Both the position numbers and the translations under genes were made by a program. From NCBI GenBank assembly GCA_050084985.1, contig JBITNC010000001.1:151776001-151840000 (forward strand): a DNA stretch of 64,000 nt, in the 5' to 3' direction. The notes under the pieces were generated by a model, which saw only the letters and a list, made by a program, of their open reading frames with translations, did not search any database and was not told the DNA's origin. This DNA is from Nageia nagi (taxonomy: Eukaryota > Pinophyta). Positions 1-11,999 of this stretch are shown one piece after another. Position 1 is the stretch's first letter. The number at the start of each line of letters is the position of its first letter.

Positions 1-540
1 TCCTCAAGGTATGTAAAACTTACCCTGCTTTCAAAAGCTTAATGTACTAATTAGTAATTTATTATAATATCCATATAAATTATAAATAATTAAATATAAA
101 TTAGAAGTAAATGGAAATAAAAAATACCAAGGAATACATATTTTAAGTATTTTATGAACATGTATATGCAACTTTTGTAGCTTTAAAATCATGCATGCAT
201 ATTCATGAAAAATGCAAGAATATGACGTGTTAATGCTTATGCAAAATGGTATCTCCCCATTAGATATATTCATGGTAAAACTTACCTTGCATTCAAAAAT
301 TTATTATACTAATTAGTAATTTATTGCAATATTCATGTTCCATTAATAGCTAAAGGTAAATTAGAAGGAAAAAGTAACATGAAATATTAATGAGGATATA
401 TTCATAACTATCCTTTATCTCAATTAGTTTTAGAAAATGCAATTCATTTGTTTCACATTAAATTAAATAAACATTGCAAGTATTATGATTGCATTTTCAA
501 ATTTTGTAGCTTTAAATGTGGCATGCATAATCACTTTTAG
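1..540. repeat. Partial, decayed copies of the left end of the duplicated unit
   Basis: Two related stretches begin near positions 14 and 274 (aaaacttacc, then tactaattagtaattta). Each is followed later by a block with tgtagctttaaa and gcatgcat (about 175 and 505). The same signature opens the large duplicated units near 1785 and 12820. I read this as older partial copies of the edge of that unit. No coding potential is recognisable. Confidence 0.4.
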
Positions 541-1784
541 AGCTCAATTTGTGATAAAGGGATATCAATTCAAGAGGATCAAATAATTACCTATGCTTGT
601 GTCTCTATTATTGTAGATATTTCCTATGATGATGAATGCAATTGGATATGTTCTTTTTATGAGATTTATTCTACAATATGTCAAAAAGGAAAAAAGTATT
701 CACCATCATAGTTAGAAGCTAAAAATTACCAATAAAATAATTATGGAAATGAATCTCGAGAGATGAAGGAGATGAAACATTCCTTATAAGAGATAAGAAA
801 ATACCTCTCCATCTAATAATTATTCAATGATTGATGCATGAAGCATCCAAAATGGTGTAAATAGGTACAAAAAAAAGTATAAAATACATGCAAATATGAT
901 ATAATAACAACCAAAATAATTTTAGATTACGATTGATATTCATTATCCAAAAATGAAAAAAACTATTCAAATTTACAACAATCAATTATTATGTATCATA
1001 TTATTATAACCCATAAAATAATATTATACATATTAATTATTGCATTAGTACATCCTATTCTTATATAAGCAAGTTGCATCATAACCTGCATAAAATATAT
1101 TAATGTATATCAATTATTGTATTATTATATCTTGGATTATCAATAAAATGCTATAGTATTATAAATTCTTTGATAAAATGGCCTTGAATTAATTTTATGA
1201 ATTTCACTACCTCAAAATAGCTCTCTTTATTTCTAGCACTCTCCTTAAGTGCTCCTAAAAATTAATACAAAAATTGAAAAAGAAAAAAAAAATCTCAATT
1301 ATAGGATCCTCACTAAGATACTCAACAAACCTCTCATAACATCATCAAGCCTTAATAATATCCAAATTTTGTATTTAAAACTTAGTATACATTTAATATA
1401 TCCTTAATTGTAGATTGACACTAAACATATCACTCAAAAATAGCCTTGACCCTATCAAATTCATTATACCTAAGCTCAAATTTAGCATATATTGACTAAC
1501 CATGGTGATCAGGATCCCAAGACATCCACCTCTCAAAGATATGAGGAGCCCATGTGTTATCATTGAGATATTTTAAAGAAGTTATTAATTCACCTCTTAA
1601 AGGAATTATTAATTCATTATAGTAAGAAATTGATACTTTAGGAATTAGATTTCCATAATGCTTAATCAAATATCCCCTTAATATCATAGGTAAGGTATGC
1701 CCAAGCATGAGATTATGAAGAGGTTTTCCTCTTAGATTGAAAAAATTAGCAAATATTTTTAGGGAAATGATAATGTATATGTTT
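541..1784. other. AT-rich intergenic stretch without recognisable gene
   Basis: I see no domain, RNA gene or clear repeat here. The only open frame of note is 70 codons on the minus strand (1496-1708), a Trp/His/Pro-containing stretch ending in WMSWDPDHHG. I cannot assign it to a family, and it may be a fragment of a transposon-related protein. Confidence 0.4.
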
Positions 1785-2689
1785 TAGCAACTAAAAATTA
1801 CTTTTATTTTAAAATATTAATATACTAATTAATATTCATCAAATAATTTTTAGGTCATATTTACATATTTTAGAATATCACTACAATATATTTTTATCAT
1901 CTTAACATAGTATGATTTGATATAACACTTCATACATGAAAATACCAAGTAATATTTATATCACATTTGTATAATTGATAGGTATCACTCTAGTATATCC
2001 ATGTATTATTTCCTTATATATGTATTTTGTATGTTACATTTTGTATTTAGGCATCCTTGTATTGGAGAATGATTGGGTCCTTATTGATATTCGATAATAT
2101 TCCAAAGATCATGTATGGTTATTCGAGCAATCTATGATAGGGGGTTGTATGAGCTTATAAATCCTACATTCTATATTTAGGTTGTATGTGCAACTTTTGG
2201 AAATTTAAAATGGGCTATACCTAGCTACTTTTGTTAAATAAATTAAAAGAAAGTATATTATGCATGTTATTTTTGACATAATATTATACCTAGCTACTTA
2301 TATATAAAAATTTCCATTTTAATATATTGTTTCAATTTCTTCAATCTAATACAAAATACTTATACCTTACTTGGAAGAAATCTCCAGAATCACAACAAAG
2401 GCTATTAGAAGTGATGTAAAGATTATGGCTTTGTAGGATATTCAATGTTGGAGCTCAATTAGTACCCTAAAAGGACTGGGAAGCCATTTTGAATATTTCT
2501 TGAATGTAATTCGCAAAGGCTTGAAGTAGAATTTACAAAGGCTCCCCATATTTTTGTGATACTAATAGTTTAGTGTGCATAAATCATTTCATCTTAGTGG
2601 CATCCAAGAAAAAACCATGCATGTAAATAACTATGATAACAACCCTGATATAATAGAAAACTTTTTAGATATAGGTTTCTTTTGTATGC

Positions 2690-4160
2690 AATTGTGATAA
2701 CATCCTTGATAAATATGTATCCAATATGTGGAAGTATTAACATGATAAGAATTTTGTTTATCAAAATGTGTTATGAAAAAATAATTTTATGGACTAAAGT
2801 AGAAGAAATTATCACAAATGTGTTTTAAATAAAAATATATATGTTATATACTTTATGTGTGTACATGCATACATATATGCACTTATCTTGCAGAGTAATT
2901 TGGTTTAGATGTTCTTGAATTCTTGTATCTTTCTTCTCATAATGTGTTTAATTATTACAATAATTACTCAAGTGAAGAATTTCCATCAATCACTCAGTTT
3001 AATGTTAGGTCAAGCTTTAGGCTACAAGGATGATTATGAATCTATCCTCATCTATATTTTATATTTTCATTTCCTTCTAATTTACCTTTAATTATTTATG
3101 GAATATAGATATTGCAATAAAAGTACATTAAGTTTTTGAAAGTAAGGAAAATTTTAGCTTAAGGATATCCAATGTGGAGGCACCATTTTGTAGAATACTA
3201 GAAAGCATTTTATATATTGGATTAGCTATTTATATACCAATAAGTATTTCTAGATGTAAGATAACCAACTTACAAGAATAATTGTATTGATGGGGTAATC
3301 TTTTGATTTCTATTCTACTAGTTCCATATTTAAATCAAAATTTTCCACATGCATTCCTCATTAATCTATCATACCAAATTGTTAAATCACATAAAAAGAA
3401 CATCGGATTCTTAAAAAGTATATTACCTACTTGTAACCATACAAGTCTATTGAAAGAAGGCTAGATCATTACTTCAACTTTGTGAATGATTATTAGATGT
3501 GGATTTCTTTTGGTTGTAATTATTATAACAACCCTAATAAATATGTATACAAAATATGGTAACACTAATATAGTAAGGGTTTTGTTTGAAAATATGCTTT
3601 ATGAATAAATTATTTCATGGAATGCAATGATTGCAAGGTATGCAAGGAAACCTTGTAGCAAGGAATCCATAAAACCATTTGAACACATGGAATATGTAGG
3701 CATTAATCAAGATGATGCAAGAGTGATCAAATCCCTAATATACATGTATGCAAAATGAGGGAGTATTAAGATGGAAAAAGATATTTTTGATAAGATGTTT
3801 TATGAACAAAAAATTCCATGGACTACAATAATTGCAAGGTATGCAAGGAATGGTTGCAATAAAGAAGCCATTAAAATATTTGAACAAATGGAATATGTAG
3901 GCATTAATTCAATCAATGTCACATTTGTTATTTTATTATCTACATGTAACCATACAATACTAGTGGAAGAGGTTTATCATAAATTCAAATCCATGAATGA
4001 TCATTATCATATTGCACCTACACTAGAATAATGCATATATGGTTGACCCTCTTGGCCATGTTGAGTATATGAATGAAGCAAAAAGATTTATAAATATAGC
4101 ATGTTAATAAAAGTTGTTGTGTGGACTTATTTGCTTAATTCTTTTAGATTTCATAAACTT
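2690..4160 (+). pseudogene. PPR (pentatricopeptide repeat) pseudogene, PLS type, copy 1
   Basis: Translation across frames shows successive degenerate PPR units: a segment reading INMYPICGSINM near 2700, another reading LINMYTKYGN near 3530, then IYMYAK-stop-GSIKMEKDIFDKM leading into IPWTTIIARYARNGCNKEA in the longest open stretch (3771-4031). This is followed by a frameshifted MVDPLGHVEYMNEA, which resembles the start of the E motif. PLS/E-type PPR proteins normally act in organellar RNA editing. A TGA replaces the conserved Cys of the YAKCGS motif, a TAA lies near 4029, and several frames are needed, so this is a pseudogene. A sister copy lies at 13.5-15.07 kb. Confidence 0.8.
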
Positions 4161-5444
4161 TAGCCCAAAATGCAATAATGTGGAAGTGGTGTTGAAGATG
4201 ATGAATTCTTGTGCAACCATTTTGGAGAGAAACTTTATTGTAGACTGGTAGTTACCACATACTTGAAGTATTTTCACAACTTGAATGATTATGCTATAAG
4301 GGACAAGTAGTGGATCCAATGTTATCTTTGTTAGATGCAAATTAAAAAAAATATATGGAAAGATCATTATAGATTATTATTGAGTATACTTAATTATTTG
4401 AGGCATCATCATAAGACATTACCAGTGTGTAAACATTAGGGGACAAAGCATACTAATGCAAATAAGGCATGAAAAGGTAAATATAAAAAAATTAGATTAA
4501 TATACATATAATTATAGAAAACTAATTTTAGCAGATATTGTTGAACAACTTTCAAAGATAAAGGTAAACTTTATCATATATCTTGTCATCTAACATTTTC
4601 TTTTGAGTTATGTATTTGTTGTGTAAATTTATCATATACCTCAAAAGAGAGGCAAATCATGCATCTTTCTTATAAAAATCATAAATATGGATAAATTTGT
4701 AAACTAATTTAAATGATTTTGGAATAGTTCTTCTTATAATGATTTTTTTTGTATGGATCTTAGAATAAAATAACTATAATTTTAGGGCTAAAATTTATAG
4801 ATGGGTCTAAGCCTATATCATTTACAATGACATTCAAGTATCATCTAAAATTATAATACAAATTATTTTGACCATTGTAAGATTTAATTTATGAAAAATA
4901 TCTCTTAATCATGTTCTCACATTTGTCTACCCATTTTTTCATCATCATTATTATGTTTCCACACTTAAAGATCTAGTGAAGATTTATCAATATAACATCC
5001 TAGAGGATTTTTAGGTTTCTTTTAAAAGGAAGATTACATTTTTTCATATTATTTCTAACTATATTTTAGAAAAAATAAATATCTAGATAAAGTTTTATCT
5101 CTTTTAACTTCCTTGAAAAATGGATAAAAGTTTTACCTTAATCTTATTCATATTTCTATAATAGAAAATATATAAACTACTTAAAACATAACCTTTGACA
5201 ATTATAAACTTAATTGATTGATTTTTTTTAAAGAAAAATTAATTACATTTGGAAAAATTATATAAAAAACAATTCAAATAAAGAACTCTTATTCTTCTTT
5301 CTTAGTATCTTATCAATCTACCAATAACTTTAATATATGTCCTTCAAAAACACATCATATACAAACTTGTTTTTGATAAATCCTAGAAGCTACATTATTA
5401 ACCTCAATTAATGTTGCACAACTTGCAACTTATAATAAATCTTT

Positions 5445-5584
5445 ATTAAATTTGTTTTTATAACAATTAGTTATTATATGTGCTCAAATCACATTTTGAT
5501 TTAATTATTTTTTCATTAAATTTGTTTTTATAACAATTAGTTATTATATGTGCTCAAATCACATTTCAATTTAATTACTTTTTC
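5445..5584. repeat. 70-bp direct tandem duplication
   Basis: The stretch beginning attaaatttgtttttataac at about 5445 is repeated almost exactly 70 bp later, including the block ttattatatgtgctcaaatc. The homologous positions upstream of VAL-like copies 2 and 3 carry it once, so it arose in copy 1 after the duplication. Confidence 0.85.
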
Positions 5585-5761
5585 AATAAAGTATGTAATT
5601 ATGAACCTTGCATGCCACGACATTACTTCAATACATTACTAATACAAAAACATAATAGGATTGAATGCATTACCACCACCAGCTTTAAATATTTTGATAT
5701 ATGGATTGATTGCAACAATATTATCAACTTGAAATAAAAGATGCGTGCACCCAACGGACCT

Positions 5762-5810
5762 AACCCTAGTTAAAGAATGTTCACACTAATTCTCTATATT
5801 CTATATAAAT
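5762..5810 (+). promoter_or_regulatory. Putative promoter of VAL-like copy 1: telo-box-like AACCCTA and TATA box
   Basis: TATATAAAT lies at 5802-5810 and AACCCTA at about 5762-5768, about 104 bp and 150 bp before the chosen start codon. Copy 2 keeps the same layout (TATATAAAT at 10605-10613). The earliest in-frame ATG (5809) overlaps the TATA box, so it cannot be in a transcript driven by it. A pyrimidine-rich leader follows. Expression itself is not shown by the sequence. Confidence 0.55.
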
Positions 5811-5913
5811 GCATTCTTATATTCACAAACCTATATACCCTTCGCCCTTGGCTTCGACTTGGATTGATTGTCTTCTCCCTTCTTTCTTCGTGCTTTTCGT
5901 CTCCCTTGTTTCA

Positions 5914-6831
5914 ATGGAAAAAGCATTCTCTCGCAAAACAAGAGAGAGGTCTACAAAATCCTGTTCTTGTTCTTGTTTCAACATTATGTGCAGAGTTCCT
6001 CTCTCTTTCCCTCTTCCTTGTCCTCCTCCAAATGGATGGCTCCTTGGCTCTGGACAATACTCAACTCTTTGTGAACCATGCGCTCGTTCATATTCCAACA
6101 AAACCTTCTGTCGCACATTCCACACAGACCAACAAGGATGGAGGAATTGCAATGTCTGCAATACCTCCATTCATTGTGCATGCATTGTCTCAAAAAACAG
6201 TTTTGTATTCCATGACGACGAAGGAGTTGTTTGTGTAGACTGCAACACCAAAACCTCTGAGATCAATCCTAATCAGATTCAAAATCAGAAGAGTCCACCA
6301 GATATCCCTTCATCTTCAATTGGGTCTGTAGAAAGGCGACCCCTCTTGACATGGCGAGAAGATTTTCATTCCAAGGATAAGGTTTCTGAAGCTGTGCCAG
6401 ATCATGGTATCCTTGATGATAATGTATTTGTTTTTCTGAGGGAGGCCCTAGAGGCAATAGAGAATGAGGATCTGGGTCTAATCCAAGAACATAAGCAAGC
6501 AGATCAAAAACACAACAGGATGATTGGTCCTTCTAATGTCATTGCCAACGTCCAATCAGTACCTCATATTGCCAATAAGATGAATACACTTCCAGCTTCT
6601 CTTGCTCATGTGAGAGATAGAAATAGGGTTCGTAGACATCCTGGGCATCGACCAAATTGCACTTGCATTGTATGTAGACAGCCTTCCAGAGGAAATAGAC
6701 ACCCTGATGGCTGCAATTGTGATGTGTGTGACGCTTACAAACGCAGACGTGAAACCACCTTACGCAGAAACTCGCACAAGAAGAAACAAGAGGCTGGAGA
6801 CGGAGAGGAACCGTATGCAGATAAAAGATGA
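5914..6831 (+). CDS. VAL-like short protein: PHD-like zinc finger plus CxCxxC/basic motif, no B3 or CW domain (copy 1)
   Basis: This is a 305-codon intronless ORF. Residues 21-110 match the N-terminal PHD-like zinc finger of plant VAL/HSI2 repressors, with C21, C26, C53, C56, C66, H70, C79, C82, H87, C90, C107 and C110 in the expected spacing. Residues about 249-272 hold two CxCxxC motifs (CTCIVC, CNCDVC) followed by a basic stretch, as near the C-terminus of VAL proteins. The B3 domain that binds RY elements and the CW finger, which lie between these parts in VAL1-type proteins (usually 700-900 residues), are absent; a ~135-residue linker joins the parts. I chose the ATG at 5914 because the in-frame ATG at 5809 sits inside the TATA box. 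Against copies 2 and 3, one extra A at 6823-6826 shifts the frame and causes the stop at 6831, removing a Pro/Lys tail (PPKKK) still readable to about 6897 in another frame. It could be functional, a competitor of VAL proteins, or a recent pseudogene. Confidence 0.72.
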   Translation: MEKAFSRKTRERSTKSCSCSCFNIMCRVPLSFPLPCPPPNGWLLGSGQYSTLCEPCARSYSNKTFCRTFHTDQQGWRNCNVCNTSIHCACIVSKNSFVFHDDEGVVCVDCNTKTSEINPNQIQNQKSPPDIPSSSIGSVERRPLLTWREDFHSKDKVSEAVPDHGILDDNVFVFLREALEAIENEDLGLIQEHKQADQKHNRMIGPSNVIANVQSVPHIANKMNTLPASLAHVRDRNRVRRHPGHRPNCTCIVCRQPSRGNRHPDGCNCDVCDAYKRRRETTLRRNSHKKKQEAGDGEEPYADKR

Positions 6832-7015
6832 GTGGGGTGAGGTTGATGGTGGAGTTGGACCTGAGACTGCTCCTCCCAAGAAGAAGCAACATGGTTAACT
6901 GAGAGAGATAGTTGGAGTTTCACAATAACATTTCTGGACAAACGTGAAGCTTTTTTCTGCTCCATACATGATAGTTCTTTCAGTTTGAGATCTAAGAAAT
7001 GTAAGTTAAATTATT
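6832..7015 (+). other. 3' region of VAL-like copy 1 with lost C-terminal tail and conserved GTAAGT
   Basis: Positions 6832-6897 encode, in the shifted frame, the tail still in frame in copies 2 and 3 (ending PPKKKQHG). Just beyond, all three copies retain aaatgtaagtt (here about 6998-7008), which looks like a plant 5' splice site. It may be a relic of a downstream intron in the ancestral gene. No convincing downstream exon or poly(A) tract was found. Confidence 0.4.
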
Positions 7016-7129
7016 CCCTGCTTACTCTAAATGTGATTTATGCAAGATTTGTGTTGGATTTTATCCTATGAATTCTTTTCTGTGTTTAAATCTTGCTTTT
7101 CACTTTGAATGTGCTCAAATGTGTAAGTA

Positions 7130-8310
7130 GTATCTCATCATGCGAAGGATAAATATTTAAATTAGTGTTGATGCAAGACACTTATGAACAATCATTATGA
7201 AAATGCAACAGTTTCATAACATTTGGATATGGTATTTTATTTTGTTGAGTTAATTCATGTTATGAATTATGTGTATGGTTGTTAAAAAATTACTTTGTAT
7301 CTTTGCATTAAATTATTTGTAAATAATATAATATTTTTAAAATAGTTCCATAACATTTGGTTATGATATTTTATTTTGTTGAGCCAATTCATCTTATGAA
7401 ATATGTGCATGGTTGTTAAAAAATTATTTATATCTTTGAATTATTATTTGTAAACATAATAGTATTTCTAAATAATATTATACATTTATTTGGAATATAT
7501 TTGTAAGTAATTTATTTGATATTTATTTTTGAAGTATTTATATTTAACTTAAGAGTTGATGCAAGATTCTTATACAAACAAGCATTATGAAAATGCATTA
7601 GTTTGATAACATTTGATTATGGCATTTTATTTTGTTGAGTCAATTCATCTTACGAAGTATGTGCTGGTTGTTAAAAAATTACTTGTATCTTTGCATTATT
7701 ATTTGTAAACAACATAATATTTCTAAACAAAATATTATAGATTTATTTGAAATGTATTTGTAAATAATTTATTTGATATTTATTTTTAAAGTATTTATAT
7801 GCAATTCTTCTTAGTTCTATATATTAATAGATGTTTAAGTGAATTAAATTTATTGCTTTTAGATAACTTTTTATTAAATATTGAATTTAAAATTTAATAA
7901 AATGTAAATATTTGTGTAACATTATTAATTTATGGAAATAAGTTCAAAAATAATAATATATCATTTCAATCTAATCATTGAAGTTAATATTATGAAAAAT
8001 ATTGTAGTAGAGTCATGCTTTTGATTAAGATTTAAAAAGCATTAAAGTTCATAAAAAATTATTTTAGTTGAATGCAAGTTAGCTTATGACTAGATTTAAT
8101 ATGAACTTTTCTTAAATTAATAATATGTGAACTTTGAAAAAACTATATAAATATATATAATTTTTATTTAATGTTGGAGATAAATAAATAAACAAATAAA
8201 ATCGATCTAACAATATGCATGAAATGGTTTTGAAGTTTATGAAATTTTAATGGTCAATTAGGGATTATCATGTTTGGTATGATTTAATAATACAATTTCA
8301 AAAATATATG
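7130..8310. repeat. Downstream repeat block of copy 1, internally tandem
   Basis: A module containing cataacatttgg, attttattttgttgag and ggttgttaaaaaatta occurs at about 7211, 7345 and 7590. The equivalent regions after copies 2 (12071, 12335) and 3 (17911, 18168) carry only two modules about 260 bp apart, so copy 1 gained a shorter extra one. No coding capacity is seen. Confidence 0.7.
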
Positions 8311-8718
8311 ATTTTTTTAGTTTCTTTTGATTGCTCTATCATTTACAAATAACTTTTATATCCCCCAAGGTTTTGGTTGAAATATAAACCCAATTCCACC
8401 TCCTGCATTAGTAAGCTTCTTAGCAAACTCTTTTCCTTCCAATGGTGCCATGAACTTCAGAACCCTAGCTCAAAACTGTGAGATCCACTTAAGATATAGT
8501 TGGATCTATGCAAAATACCAATGGATCTACTAGACCTATATTTGATCTGATTGATTTATTGAAAAATTATAATACCTAAAAATCTTAAAGCCCAAATCAA
8601 CCAAATGGGTATTCAAATCACCAATACCTAGAACCTAAGAAACCCTAGATCTGAATTTCTCAATGCAAACCCTAACTCAATTCTCCATAAGATGACAAAA
8701 TCAAAGCTCTGATATGAT
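8311..8718 (-). mobile_element. Truncated internal region of an LTR retrotransposon (minus strand)
   Basis: This stretch replaces the expected continuation of the duplicated unit. Next to the LTR at 8719 it has gctctgatatga (8706-8717), whose reverse complement resembles the initiator-tRNA-Met primer-binding site TGGTATCAGAGC with two differences. About 390 bp of internal sequence remain, and no gag or pol domain is recognisable. Confidence 0.5.
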
Positions 8719-9814
8719 TGTAATGACCTACTTACCCAAAAATAGTGATAAATTTATACAAAATCTAAACATATAATAATATATCAAATCTAAAATGGTA
8801 TCAAACTACTTAGAGAAAATATTCAAATTATCATCAAATTGCATTAAATTCAAATCTGAGTAATAAATGGTACTAGATAAATGATACATGAAATAAGGCA
8901 TTTAATGTTAATCATCCCTATAACAAGAAATCAAATCTGAATAATGGGTGCCTTTAGGCTATAATGTTCTTCTCACAATAGTAGATAGATGTAGGTTTGA
9001 TGTAGGAAACTATTCAACATGTCTATGTGGCCTCAATACTATACAATAAGTCTTCCCAAACTTAAGATCTAGTCTGCCAAGTCTAGATCTAGTAGATTAG
9101 AACCTCAAACTAACATGCGAATATAAAGGATGGTAGATCTGATCCCAATCAAGCCAACATCCAACTCTCAGTAGTAGATCAAATGAAATTTACTCCCAAA
9201 ATGTTGGTCTAATTATTTAGCTATGCAATGTCCCTTATAGAGATAGAAACAAACCAAATTTGAATTGGATGGCCCTCAAAATGATCACATAAACCCTCCA
9301 AATTGCAAAATATACCTCTTAGATTGCAATGTTCCCTTGTTGGATACATAGTAGTGAGAAAAGGATTTATAAATAGTAAAATCAGCCTCTAAGGCCAATG
9401 TTCCCCTTCAATTCTGATCCAAAGTCTCCCAAACTAAAAACTTCAAGATTTTTTTTCTGATAACTCCTTAGACAATGAGGGTTTACATCCTCAATGTCTA
9501 TCCTTAAGTAGGTATTCATCCACCAAAGAGCTCATTTTGGAGATACTCAAAGAAATAACTCAATCAATATCGAGGAATGAAGAAATGAGATCCCTTAATC
9601 TCCTTTTATAGAAAATTATTCTATTTTCTCGTTGAGAAACAACTTTTTTATTTTTCTCATAATAATATAATAAAATAGTATTATATTTTTTAAATGTGGT
9701 ATTTACTCTAATTTCCCTTTTTTATATTTTTTATTTATTTAAAGCCACATAAAATACTATCACATCATATCACAACTTCGTATCATGCTAATAACCAAAA
9801 ATAGGAATATTACA
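8719..9814 (-). mobile_element. LTR (about 1.1 kb) of a truncated retrotransposon at the duplication junction
   Basis: The segment begins TGTAATGACC and ends AATATTACA on the plus strand, giving TG...CA ends with a TGTAAT/ATTACA inverted terminus. A PBS-like site lies just outside its left end, which makes it a 5' LTR of a minus-strand element. Its right end directly joins sequence homologous to about 4990 and 15923. No second LTR is seen in the window. Confidence 0.6.
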
Positions 9815-10604
9815 TCATCCTAGAGCACTATTAGGTTTCTTTTAAAAGTAAGATTACATTTTCATATTATTTCTACTATATTTTAGAAAAAATAAATCTT
9901 TAAATGGAGGTTTATCTCTTTTAAATTCCTTGAAAAGTGAATAAAGGCTTTTACCTTACTCTTGTTCATATTTTTATGATAAAAAAATGTATAAACTATT
10001 TAAAACATAACATGTAAACTACATAACCTATGACAATTTTAATTATCAAACTTAATTGATTTTTTTTTTTTGGAAAAATTAAAAATTCAATTTTCTTTTA
10101 CATTTAAAAAAAATATTAAAAATAATTCAAATGAAGAATTCTTATTTTTTCTTTCTTCTTATCTTTTCAATCTACCCATAACTCTATAATATATCCTTTA
10201 AAAACACATTATATGCAAACTTATTTTTAATAAATCTTAGAAACTACATTATTAACCCCAATTAATAGTTGCACAACTTACAACTTATAATAAATCCTCA
10301 TCAAATTTGTTTTTTATAACAATTAATTATTATAAATGCTTCAATCACATCTAAAAGTAAATTTTTTTTCAATGCAATATGTAATTATAAACCCTTACAT
10401 GCCACTACAATACATTGCTAATACAGAACATAATAAAATGAGCCACCACCAAAATAAAATGGAATCCATTGCCACCACCAACTTTAGGTGTTCTTGTATT
10501 TGGATTCATTGCAACAACAATATCAACTTGAAATAAGAGACGCGTGCAAACAATCAACAGACCTAACCCTAATTAAAGAATGTTCACACTCATTCTTCAT
10601 AATC

Positions 10605-10613
10605 TATATAAAT
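10605..10613 (+). promoter_or_regulatory. TATA box of VAL-like copy 2
   Basis: TATATAAAT lies 108 bp before the ATG at 10721, the same layout as copy 1. An AACCCTAA telo-box-like motif sits about 40 bp upstream of it. Confidence 0.5.
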
Positions 10614-10720
10614 GCATTCTTATGTTCACACCTCTATACCTTTCGCCCTGTTTTCTCCGAATTGGATTGATTGTCTTTCTCCCTTCTTCTTTCTTCCTGC
10701 TGTTGGTCTCCGTTGATTCA

Positions 10721-11691
10721 ATGGAAAAAACATTCTATCGCGAAAGAAAAGAGAGGTCTCCAAAATCCTGCTCTTGTTCTTGTTTCAACATTATGTGCAG
10801 AGTTCCTCTCTCTTTCCCTCCTCCTCCTCCTCCAAATGGATGGCTCCTTGGCTCTGGACAATACTCAACTCTTTGTGAACCATGCGCTCGTTCATATTCC
10901 AACAAAACCTTCTGTCGCACATTCCACACAGACCAACAAGGATGGAGGAATTGCAATGTATGCAACACCTCCATTCATTGCGCATGCATTGTCTCAAAAA
11001 ACAATTTTGTATTCCATGATGACGAAAGAGTTGTTTGTCTAGACTGCAACTCCAAAACCTCTGAGATCAATCCTAATCAGATCCAAAATCAGAAGAGTCC
11101 ACCAGATTCCCTTCATCTTCAATTGGGTCTGTAGAAAGGCAACCCCTCTTGACATGGAGAGCAGATTTTCATTCCAAGGATAAGGTTTCTGAAGCTGCGC
11201 CAGATCATGGTGTCCTTGATGATAATGTATTTGTTTTTCTGAGGGAGGCCCTAGAGGCAATAGAGAATTAGGATCTGGGTCTAATCCAAGAACATAAGCA
11301 AGTGGATCAAAAATCCAGCAGGATGATTGGTCCTTCTAATGTCATTGCCAACGCCCAATCACTACCTCATATTGCCAATAGGATGAATGCATTTTCAGGT
11401 CCTGTTGCTCATGTGAGAGATAGAAATAGGGTTCGTAGACATCCTGGGCATCGATCAGACTGCACTTGTATTGAATGTAGACAACCTTCCAGAGGAGATA
11501 GACACCATTACGGCTGCAATTGCTATGTGTGTGATGCTAATAAACGCAGACGTGAAACCACCTTACGCAGAAACTTGCACAAGAAGAAACAAGAGGGTGG
11601 AGACAGAGAGGAACACTATGCAGATAAAGATGCTGATGGTGGAGTTGGACCTGAGACTGCTCCTCCCAAGAAGAAGAAGCAACATGGTTAA
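10721..11691 (+). pseudogene. VAL-like pseudogene, copy 2 (frameshift plus nonsense)
   Basis: The same architecture as copy 1: ATG at 10721, PHD-like finger with all the Cys/His positions, linker, two CxCxxC motifs and a Lys-rich C-terminus ending PPKKKKQHG at 11691. Two lesions break it. One base is missing at about 11107 (gattccc against gatatccc in copies 1 and 3), giving a stop at 11134. A GAG-to-TAG change lies in the original frame at 11269-11271. The second CxCxxC region (11302-11691) stays open but has no start or promoter of its own. A truncated finger-only protein (about 137 residues) is conceivable. Confidence 0.85.
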
Positions 11692-11999
11692 CTGAGAGAG
11701 AGTTGGAGTTTCACAATAACATTTCTGGACAAACTTGAAGGTTTTTCTGCTCCATACATAATAGTGCTTCCAGTTTGAGATCTCTGATACTCATTGCCTC
11801 AGAAATGTAAGTTCAATTATTCCCTGCTTACTCTAAATGTGATTTTTGCAAGATTTTGTGTTGGATTTTATCCCATGCATTCTTTTCTTAGTTTAAATCT
11901 TGCATTTCATTTGATTGTGGCCTTCAATATTGAAAAGAGCATTTGCTGTAATTGCTTTGACAATTAGCTCAAATGTGTAAGTAGTATCTCATCGTTTGA

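Larger units (their letters stand above)
1785..8310 (+). repeat. Segmental duplication, unit copy 1 (PPR relic plus VAL-like gene)
   Basis: The sequence from about 1785 to 8310 reappears, diverged, at about 12815-18850, and its right half also at 9815-12815. Order within the unit is flanking AT-rich DNA, PPR pseudogene, spacer, VAL-like gene, then a downstream repeat block. The right edge is set where copies 1 and 3 stop matching, after caatttcaaaa and a TATA-rich run near 8310. The unit is about 6.5 kb here and 6.0 kb in copy 3. Small indels and numerous substitutions suggest an old duplication. Confidence 0.75.

Noticed and set aside
4104-4367. Minus-strand ORFs of 87 and 78 codons (also 15039-15275) shared by copies 1 and 3
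   Set aside because: They are antisense shadows of the PPR relic in duplicated DNA; both are AT-rich and without a domain.
5809-5913. N-terminal extension of copy 1 from the ATG at 5809
   Set aside because: That ATG overlaps the TATA box and the extension is pyrimidine-leader sequence that does not match VAL proteins.
5777-6238. A 153-codon ORF in another frame of VAL-like copy 1, also open in copies 2 and 3
   Set aside because: Its conservation follows from the overlapping zinc-finger frame, which has the family motifs. The minus-strand ORFs over the same bases are likewise shadows.
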